This document shows, piece by piece, positions 6,868 to 17,463 of a stretch of DNA of 27,696 nt. The stretch is from assembly GCF_001039355.2 (NCBI RefSeq), contig NW_019775514.1, forward strand, positions 183,786 through 211,481, written 5' to 3'. The notes below the pieces were generated by a model. It was not told the origin of the DNA. It was given only the letters and a program-made list of their open reading frames with translations, and did not search any database. Both the position numbers and the translations under genes were made by a program. How positions within the stretch are numbered: the stretch's first letter is position 1; each line of letters opens with the position of its first letter. This DNA comes from Lingula anatina. Lineage: Eukaryota > Brachiopoda > Lingulata > Lingulida > Lingulidae.

Positions 6868-9763
6868 ATGAGTCAAACACAGCCGTGGCAGGTACCTGGG
6901 TTTGATCCCACTGCCAGTGGCAAGGTGCAGATGTTCAACCCAGCCCAGTTTGACAGTATTCATCAACAGCCACCATCACAACAACAACAACCTCAACAGC
7001 AGCAGCAACAACAACACAATGAAAACAACCAACAACAACCACAATACCCAGCCACAGATGGGTTTCAACTCAACCCCAATGCAGCGAGCTTTAACAGCAC
7101 TGGTTTTTCCCCCATGGACCCTGCAAACATGGCAGCCCCATATATTATGAATGGGGGCTATGATAACAACTGGGGACAGCAGAGCTGGGGTACAGACTCC
7201 TGGAATCAGTGGAGCCAGCCACCGGGGCAGTATGGCTGGAATGGTGGGGATGGCAGTGGCTATGGGGGAACCCAGGGGGATTGGCAGAATCTCGAACCAG
7301 GGGACGAGTGGGCCACTCAGGGAAATGACCAGTGGAATACCCAGGGGAATGAGGAATGGAATAGTAATACCCAGGGGAATGAATGGAATACCCAGGGGAA
7401 TGAGTGGAATGCCCATGGGAATGATGAATGGAATACCCAAGGAAATGGTGGGTGGACACAGGATCGGTCTCAGCAGGATGGGGAACAACTGACCAACCAC
7501 GTCCAGTCTGGTCAGTTTTACTCCAGTGACCAAGGGCAACATGTAGATGGACATGTGTCACAGAACACAGGGCAGCATGTTAATCAGGAGGACACAGGGG
7601 AGCAGAAGGAACAACAGGAAGGTTACCATAGCAACACTGATTATGAACAGTTTCCAAGTTTAAATGTCGATGGTATTGATCAGGTGCCTGATCATGACAA
7701 TTCGCAACCTGTGAAAGATAAAGAGGAAATACCTGTTACATCAGATGTTTCTGGTGGTGATCCATCTGTCAAAAATCAGTACCTTGCACCAGGAGGACAG
7801 ACTGGTTTGGTGAGGAATTTATCAAACATAAGTGATTCTAGTCTCGTGACAGTGAACTTCTCCCGTCAGAATTCTGAGTATGATAGGGATGATAGAGAAA
7901 AGCTAAGGGAGCAAGTGGCCACTTTATCCATTCAGGATACCCTAGGGGAGCACAGAGGTGATCCTGCTGGTGCACAGGTCTTTAACCCTCATGCTCACTT
8001 CAGTAACCCCGATATGCAATCACACTCCCCCTTTGATGACCTGGTTCAAGGGCAAGGTCATCAGCAGGGTGAAGGTCAGGTCGGAGGTCAAATGGAAGTG
8101 AAGGTTGCACCAGGTCACAGTACGGAGAGCTCTTTTAACAAGCCACTTTTTGTTGTGGGGGGTTCTGCTGACACCTCGGCTCACAACAGTGCCGCAGGGT
8201 CCCCTGCTCCTCCGGACGTTCACCCGGAACAGCAACAGCAGAATGCTCAGGTACATTCCCACCCTCAGCACATCCAACAACAACCACCACCAGAGGGCAG
8301 TGGTGCACCAGTCCAAGACAGACCACCTTCAGACCACCAGCAGCATGGAAGACCTCCATCCTCTCAATCTGTTCATTCTAATGCCAGTGCACAGAGTGGA
8401 GATAGACTGCTCCACAGTCATGGAGAGGCTGCCTCTATTTCTACCACCACTGGTCAGAATACAGAAACTGTGAACCCTGCCAAAGATAATGTACACAGTC
8501 CTGGGGTAGACCTTAGTAGCCCACTGCCCCCTCCTCCTCCTATGGTGGGCAAAGGGGGAGAGAATCCTTACAGGAAAAGCCCTATGAATGCACCAGTACC
8601 ACCAGTGGAGACAACACAGTCGCATCAACCCAGTGTTGGCAGTGGAGATGGCGGCACCTCCCCTGAGGTCCATATGGATATATTTGCCAGCACGATTACA
8701 CCAAGAAAGGAGAGCCCATTCCAACCCCCGCTGAGGGCGCCCAAGATCCTCCCGCACCCGGAGGCACAACAGCACACAGATACCGCTGCTGGTAAGCCAG
8801 AGGTTTCTGAACATTCCAAGTCTGGTCATCCTGTGTCTGTGGCCCAGGCGGACCTCAGGAGCGCAGATGCCCCTCCCCCTGGGAGTCCCCAGCGTAGGTT
8901 ATCAACACAGAGACTACGAGACCATCACAACATGTCTCCTGCGACAACTCTTTGGGAAAATCCAGCTCCACTGTCTCTGGTTGCTAATAATATACTTTTG
9001 GCTCCAGCAGCCTCAACTATAAGTCCGATGACAGTGGATCGGACTCCAGTTAAACCAGCTGGGCCTGCAGGAGTGCAGCCAACTTTACCAGCTGAAAGTC
9101 ATTTGGGGATAGTCCCTCATCAAAATGATAATTTCAGTGATACCTCCTCTCTGAAGTCTGAAGACGTTGAGGTCAGTAAGATTACAGCTGCCCCAGGGGG
9201 AGAAACTGCCAAACCGACCCCAGTTAGTAAACCAACGCCAAGTCAGCCAAAACAAAATCCAGTCAATACCCCCAGTGCCAACCAGCCTCTTCCTCCTTCT
9301 CAACCTCCTCCTCCTCCTCCTCAGCAACACGTGAATCAAAACCTGAGCCAAAAGACAGATGGCATGTCCATTTCAGGAAAAGAAAACGCCAAAGATGAAA
9401 TCCAAGAGACGCCAAAACGTCCAGTAGAAGATCGCCAGAGAGGCAGTCGAGATCAGAGGTCCAGTGAAGATACGGGTGGTGACCGGAGCAGGAGAGATGA
9501 CCGACCAGATGAGAGGAACTATAGAAGAGATGACGACAGACTACAGACAGACGACAGAGACAGAGTTAGACCAGGAGATAGAGACAGGGAGGAGGACAGG
9601 GATCGTAGAAAATCACGCTATGACAGATACGGTCGTCCATACGATGACTATGACAGAGATCGAGACAGGTACAGACCCTCTAGTCGCCAGGGTTATGATG
9701 ATGACAGATCTAGGGGGGAATATGATAGCTCGGCTGATCCCAGTCCCAGGGGGAGTAGACCTG
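6868..9763 (+). CDS. SEC16A: SEC16 coding exon 1: start codon and low-complexity N terminus
   Basis: The acceptor TTATGTTACAG ends at 6856. The first ATG is 6868 (CAAGATGA, A at -3). An earlier in-frame TTG at 6859 is not a likely start. The exon encodes about 965 residues: the motif MFNPAQFD near residue 22; a Gln/Asn tract at about 33-60; a Gly/Trp/Asn-rich section with imperfect W-N-T-Q-G-N-E repeats (about residues 146-200); a Gln/His/Pro-rich middle; Pro runs at about 555 and 815; and an Arg/Asp-rich end from about residue 855. One very long N-terminal exon of disordered sequence is typical of animal SEC16A. The tail leads directly into the repeat array of exon 2. Long open frames on the minus strand here are shadows of the biased composition. 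Confidence 0.93.
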
Positions 9764-12700
9764 GTGAGTATGAAAGAATAAGTTGAGAGCGAAAAGTTAA
9801 AGATTTGTTATGAGGTGAACCAAATGTGAAAAAGTAATATGCAGTTACTTGTAGCTTTTATTGCCAATTGGTGAATAATTTCAAAGATGGTCAAACACTG
9901 TTGATTGCTTCATGTGGTTGTTGGTCGATTTCAGCTAGTCTAAAACTGGGAGTTATCCAAAAGAAAGTTAGATAAATGATATCATAGAAATTAACATTTT
10001 ATTTACCAATTGCTTATCACCTACAAGAGATGAAGTGAGTAGTTAAATAAATGTTGTCTGATCAATGTGGTGGAGAATTTGATTTTTTGCTTTTAAGAAA
10101 GCGAATCCTCTGACAAACGTGTCACCCCTCGAATTTTCAGAAGATCGTGACAGACCAAGATCCAGAAATGATTATGATAGAGATCGACCAAGATACAGAG
10201 ATGATTACGACAGAGACAGGCCTCGATCAAGGACCGATTACGACAGGGATAGACCCCAATCTAGGACTGACTATGACAGAGATAGGCCTCGATCTAGGAC
10301 TGATTATGATAGAGATCGACCACGATCCAGGGCCGATTATGATCGAGATAGACCAAGTTCTAGAACTGATTATGATAGAGATCGCCCCAGGTCTAGAAAT
10401 GACTATGACAGAGATAGGGGAAGGTACCAACCTAGTTCAAGGAATGACGATGGGCGTAGGAGAGACAGGGATTACTATTCAGACAGAAGAGATCCATACT
10501 ATAGTGATCCGAGATATAGTAAAGGTAGGTTGACAACATAGAATATACTAAGAGGGAATGTTCTGATTAATACAAAAGTGTGATACCACCTAAGACTTGT
10601 CGGGTCATTGATACTCATCATTTCCCTGTTGAAAATGGTTTGTAGGTATCACAATGTCAGAGCTTCTGATGGAAATTCATATGTGTAGTCTGTTGTTAAT
10701 GGTCATAAGTGTTAACTCTTCACTTTCTACACTATAGCTATACCTTACAATGATTTTTGCCACCCTTTCTCACTCAGTGTCACTGTGTAATTATGAGACT
10801 TAGCACTACTAACGTATCAGTAATTTTCTTGCCCCATGTGTGCCAGAATTGGGGTCTCCCCTGGGCCCCATCTCAGCCCAGGTAGTGAAACTATGCTGGC
10901 CTCACTGAGAGGGTCTAGGAATGAGAGTTCTTCAGGCTTGCTTTGTAACAAAAACAGCTGCCATGTTTTAAAAGAAATGTGGAAGTAAATCTATGCAGGT
11001 TGTTGTGTTGAACAGTTTATTAACAATGAAGTTAAATATCATTGTGCTTTTTAAAATGGTGAGATACTGAAAAAAAGCATTAGCATAACGGTAGTGATCA
11101 AGAATTGTACAACAAATATTGCTGTGGAAAGCAGAGTTTCTCACTGTCTATTTTATATTCCAGAATATTATGACTACTACAAGAAGTACTATGGCTATGG
11201 CAGTGCTGAGGACTATTACAATAGCTATTACTATGGTCGACAGAGGGACTCCTATAGCAAGGGGTATGCAGAGGAGATGAAGTTACAGGGACAGCAGCCA
11301 TATGATGACAGGTAGAAGTTTCTCTCTCTCCTTCTCTCCCACTCTCGCCCTTTTATGCCTCTTGGACTACTTTGGCCAAATACTGTCTGTGGCAGGAGTT
11401 TAAAGAAAAAAACTTGGATAGAAATTTTGACTGATTGTATAATACTAATAAAGTCCTACCATATATGTATGCAAAAGTAAAGTTACTCCTTTGAAGGGAT
11501 CAATAGGAAGTTGGGTAGAAAACTATGTTGACCAGCTTTAAAAATCCCTAATTTTTTTTCTTATCCAGAAAATATAAAAAAAATTTAATATGTATGTATT
11601 TCAGGTATAGAGATTACTATGCCAGACAGTACAGTGGAAGCCAGCAGTATGGATACAACTATGACTATAGTGGACGTGGCAGTCAGCCTGGCTCCAGGAG
11701 TCAAACTCCAGGAATGGAGTAAGTATTAAACAGTACTAATATTGCTAGGCAGTCAGCCTGGCTTCAAGAGTCATATTCCAGGAATAGAGTTAGTGTGAAA
11801 CAAGGCTCATATTACTGTGAATAGCATATTCATATATCAGTTTGGGGTAATGAAAGCCTTGGATTGGATATGTTAGTGCGTAGTACAATTTTTATTATTT
11901 AAAATCATGTATTGAATCCAAAGTATTTAAACCTCTATATTTTCATTCAAATTTTTTGGGTGATTTGCAAGCAGTTACAAATATAATCATTATTATTATT
12001 ATTATGACACAATATCCTTGTATTTCCCCAGAGATCCTTATGCTGGTTACTATAGCGACCCTCACAACCAATCCTATGCAGACTACTATAACCAGTATTA
12101 CTATGGTGATACATCATACAGTCAGCAGTCACAGGCAGGAGCTGGCCAGGAGGGGCAGGGTAAGAGGAGTTCACATACACTATTATTGTGTATAAACACG
12201 AGTTCCCTTGAAATTGTGCTTGTGGTGAAATAGGATTTTCATTATCTCTTGAATGATGATACTGAAAAGGGTATTTTTTTTCCAAAGACTTAAGGTGTAT
12301 TTGGTCCATTAGGCATTTGTTTTTATCCTTAATCTACAGTTCTCATTGATGGGTAAGTCATGTGATTTAGGCTCTTTGATGAGTGATGTTATTACCCTAG
12401 CCATACAGGTTGTTTTTGCCTTTGTTGGTTTGTCAACCTTATTCAGAAAATTGTGCATGGATTTTGATTGAATTTTCAACAATATATAAGTGTCTCAAGG
12501 TACAGAATTAGCAAACTAAGAATATGTTGTATTTTGGTGGTAAATGCTTAATTGATAAATTAATTGATAATGAGAATTGAGCTGCATTGATGGTGGTCAG
12601 ATCAGCTTTCCTAGTTAGCAATGTAAAACAGTAGGAGCATAGAACAGTGTAGTCATTTAACCAGTATGATATCTTTTAATGAGTTTCAAGCAAAGTCAAA

Positions 12701-15700
12701 CTGACCCACTGAAAGATCATAGTAAATTGAGTTCTTTCTTTTCTCTGCACAGCATCTGAGTCTCTGGAACCCAAGGAACCTGCCCGCATGACTCCCGTCA
12801 AGTTCTCCATCCCCCACGTACGTGCCACCTTCAGTGCTTGTGGTCATCTGGTCAAGGTGCTGCCCAACTGTCCATCCAGTGGGGAGCCTGCCATGGTCCA
12901 CATCAGCGATTTGGAATCTGTGATACCCGAGTCTGACGAGGCAGAGGAATTACGAATATTCCCTGGACCGTTGATAAAGTAAGATGGAATTGAATCATGG
13001 ATAAAATGCTCTTTTGATAAGAGGATTTATAAAGAATTCTCTATGTTACAGTAACAGGTTATAGGTTTTGTACCTCTGTTGTGACAGATTAACAGAAATT
13101 AACATTACCTGAAGCACACTTATTAAAAATTTTTAACAAATAAAATATTTGATTATGTTATATTTTTCAAAAGCTATGTTAAATTTGGTTATTTGTTTAA
13201 ATACAATTTCCTTATTTTTCCAGGGGCCAGACCCATAAGAATGATGTGATAGCATTCTGCATGCACAAGGCCAAGGAGTGCAGGGAAAACGTGAACATGA
13301 TAGACAGGGAGAGCGCAGAACTGCTCTGGAAGTTCTTAGTTCTGCTTATCAAACAGAATGGGGTAAGTTTGGCCACTTTTACTTCTGGACCTAAAAGGTC
13401 TAGTTTGCTATTTCCCTTTTCACGTCTTGTGGTATTGTACTTAACTGGACTAGTCCAGTTTGAGAGATTGAGAATTGTGTGAGAGGGTCACCTCAATAGA
13501 GCCTGCATGCTCAACTAGGTCCATTAATTAACATTCAGTAGGAAGTGAATTTGTGAAGAACTTGTGACACGGTTCAAATCCCCCTGTATGGTAATTTGTT
13601 AGGAGCTTTCAAAGTTGACTGCTTCAGTTAGGAATACCACTTTATGTGAAAAGGGAAAATCTGATTGCTGAAAAATTAGAACAGAAGTAAGGACATTGTT
13701 AAGCAATATTTAGAGGATTAATAAGAAAAATTGATGTGTGATTTAATAAAATCAAAATAAAATTAAAAAAAAAACTAAATTGGAAGTAGCATTCTCTGGG
13801 ATACAGTGGTGCAGGATCTGGTGATGTACTTAAAGATCTGTGTGAGATATGTTCATTAACAGGGGGGTAGTTTATTAAAAAAAATTGAAGTTCTCAAATT
13901 TAAATTTTTTTAAAATTCCAGACTGTGGTGGGCACAGATGTTTCAGAACTTCTCCTAGAGGGCCACGAGCCAACGACGCGCGAGTACAACCGTATGGGAA
14001 TGAAGATAGTGTCTAGTGCAATGGAGTTGGATGCCTTGGAAGAGGAGACGGACAGTGTTCAGCAAGATTCTGTTGCCACTGGCGACGACCTCAATAACAC
14101 GTCTGTGACGAGTGACAGGTCATTTGTGAACAAACGAGGGTTGCTACGAGACGAGAGTGTTGATAGGTTTAGACATTTGTTGCTGTTTGGAAGAAAGAAG
14201 GTACGGTTCTTGCCTCTTCCAAGGAGGTTATCAATTATTATTAATAATTATAATTACATTAAATAATGATTGGAATTGAACTGCCTTATTGTAGGTTTTC
14301 AGTCTTTGTGTGCTGTTAGTTTAAATTTCTAAAGGCATTATTTGTACTGCCATGAGTATTTGTGTCAGTAAGTATTTTTTGATATTAATTTGTACTGAAT
14401 GAGTTAAGTTTGGGTTTGAGATATAATTCCCATTATAAATGTATGGATCTTTCAGCTTTATGATCCAGAAAGTTCAACCTTGAGTTAAAATTTAGTGATG
14501 ATTTAGTCAAATTGACTCATTTTTAATGCTCAGTTTATTTGATAAATTTCAATATCATGTGTACAGGATGCCCTGGAATGTGCAATGAAAAATCAACTGT
14601 GGGGCCATGCTTTGTTCCTTGCCAGCAAGATGGACAATAGGACATATGCCAATGTCATGACAAGGTCAGTCCTGGGCGCCATGGCATAATGGTCAACTTT
14701 GAGCCAAAAATATTTTGTGGTTAATACTTGTTTACTGTAACATATTCATGTGGTATTTAATTGCTAGTCTTCTTAATTTGAATTGTGATTTTGACATTCA
14801 TTTTGTTTCAGTAATGGGACTAAATGTGTTTTCATTTGAATTGGAAAATAATTAGATCTACAGTATTTTGATAATGACAAACTACACTGTTTTTCTTAGA
14901 AGAAGTACTAAACTTTTATTTTTGTTATTATTTTATTTACTTGAATATTTTCAGATTTGCAAACAGTGCCATGAAGATGAATGATCCCCTCCAGACCATG
15001 TATCAGTTATTGTCTGGTAGACAGCCAGCTGCTGTTACTGTAAGTAAATCAACTAGGGTTTGAAATATTATGAAAAATACTTGACAGATTTGTTACAGTT
15101 TTGATACAGATTTGTTTATATTGTACTTCACCATGGTGATAGTCACTTTTCTGATGTTTGGACATATCAACCACAGCTTTAGTCTGTAATTGTTTCCAAT
15201 CATGCACAATACTTCGCTAGTTTTAAGTGCATCATTTTTTTGTCACAAATTTAGTCAATGACGGTGTAGTATTTGTTTAGTGAAAAATATGGTTATGTAT
15301 TGTTGTCCGTGTTTCTCAGATGAGGAATTTGGTAGAACTGGGAACAATTATATTGTTTGCTGTTATCAGTCGATTGTTAAATTAGGTATTTATTATTTCA
15401 GATATTGTTTTGAATGGATCTCGGAGGAAGGGTGGGGGGTTTGTAGTCCATACTTAAAACAATATGATTTTTTTTTTGTACCGAGCATTATTGTAATTAT
15501 TGTTTTCAGTGTATCTCAGAGGAAGGCTGGGGAGACTGGAGACCTCACTTAGCTATGATATTGTCTAACACCACTCCAAAGCCTGAACTAGACAGGAAGA
15601 GTATATCAACATTAGGGGACAGCTTAGGTAGGTCACATAACTGTACTTATGTGTGTAATGTGTCTTAAATTTGTTTAAGGCATGATATTTTTATATCTAA

Positions 15701-17427
15701 AGAAACTTAACATGATTTTTTTTTTTTATTTTGCCTTAAAGGCAAGACATTTTGACACTTCATCAAAAGATCTCATGACTGACTCGCCAGTGGAACATTT
15801 TCCTCAACTTTCACATGAAATAAAAAAAAAATAAGATTGTATTTTCACTTGGGTAGAATAATTAAAATAATTGCTGAATCAGTTAGGGCATGTGAATTTC
15901 TCTTGTAATATTTTTCAGCTTCTCGTGGCTATCTCCATGCTAGTCATTTCTGCTACCTGATGGCACAGGTGAAGTTTGGAACCTTTGAGAGGAAGACTTC
16001 CAAGATTGTGCTGATTGGATCAAATCACAAGTAAGATACAGATCTGAATATTAGGTCAAGGTGAAGGTTAGACCCCTGTCAAGGTCAGCATGTTTTGGAG
16101 ACTAAGACATAGAAGTCATTGTAAAACAACTTTTTATTTGATAAATCACACAAAACAGAAAAACAGTATAATTTTAATTCCCTTACCACAGTGATTTATT
16201 AGCATTGCCTATTTCTATGCCTTACTAAATCCATCTTTCTTCAACTGGACTTATTTTCTCACTTTCAGTCTGTCTCTTGATGAGTTTGCTGTCAACCTGG
16301 CTATCCAGTGTACAGAGATCTATGAGTATGCCCAGTCCCTGGGGAGTCCATACACTGCCATACCTACCTTCCAGCCATATAAGTTCATGTATGCATGCAG
16401 ACTGGCCGAGCTTGGCTACTCTGAAGAGGTGAATGTTTTATATTAAGGCATACAATGTGACTTACATGACTTAAAAGCATATGGTAATTATGATAATAAA
16501 ATGTGATAACTTCAAAGCTTTTCCCTAAATCACAAAGACGAGGCTTTCCAAATTAAATAACAGGTTTAAAGATTAAAATATCTCAACTTAAAAAAAAAAC
16601 AAAAAAAAAACAATGTCATATATATTATTGATTCATAAAAAATATTTTGAAAAGCTAATTGGAAGTTGACACACTGTGGTGCAGTTTTGCATATTTGAAA
16701 ATGATAAATGATTGTACTTGAGTGTGCTTGTCCAGCATCTTAACATATAGTGTATTATTTACATAATATAATATTATCTTGTAGGCGTTGACGTACTGTG
16801 AGGTGATCTCTAGTACAATCCAGCAGGCACCTGGTGCATACTCCCCTGTATTGGTCAAACAGCTGTATGAAGTACGTCACGGTAGTATTACTTATTGATC
16901 ACCACAATAGTTTAGCAAACAGTTTAAGAGAAGAATTGGATCTGTGGATGCTGTCATATTGAACCTTGTTTCACAAAACTACTTGGGGAACTTTTACTCT
17001 TAGCAAAGACTGCCAAAATACCCCAAGTTGAATTTTTGTTAGCCTTTTATTTAGGTCTTTAGAGAGTTTGTGAAGAATTTTATTCTTAATGGTGAGAATA
17101 GTCTGCCTTGAAATGACATTTATTGTGGACCAACAGTAATTATAATAAAAGTTTTTTATGTCATAAAGTCTACTTTTTCATTAAAGTTTTCTGTGAGAAA
17201 GAATTATAATATTAGAGCTGTCTGTTACCCACCTAAGTTAGGCCTAAAAATTCTTGGCTAGACCTCAACCCTGTTGCACATCAGTTATTTCATGTGTATG
17301 ATTCTAATTGTAGCTTGGCAGCCGATTGAAGTACCACGACCCTCAGACCATCCACTCAGCTGATGGAGAGTTTGATGATCCTTACTGGCTCAAAGCTATG
17401 CCAAAGATCATGCAGGCTTTCCAGGTG

Positions 17428-17463
<36 letters not shown>

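Noticed and set aside
6976-7561. Long open frames on the minus strand opposite SEC16 exon 1 (192 and 138 codons)
   Set aside because: They mirror the repeat-biased coding sequence of exon 1 (Gly/Pro/Ile/Ser/His patterns), have no family features and overlap a certain exon.
8020-8829. Further minus-strand and off-frame open stretches within exon 1
   Set aside because: Shadows of the real frame, lacking splice logic or recognisable domains.
10167-10430. 33-bp repeats as a CRISPR array or other spacer-type system
   Set aside because: Units are contiguous, coding and in frame within a SEC16 exon; there are no spacers, and the genome is animal.
15280-15552. 90-codon frame spanning intron 10 into exon 11
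   Set aside because: It ends in the wrong frame relative to exon 11 and combines intron with the exon relic; it is not an extended exon.
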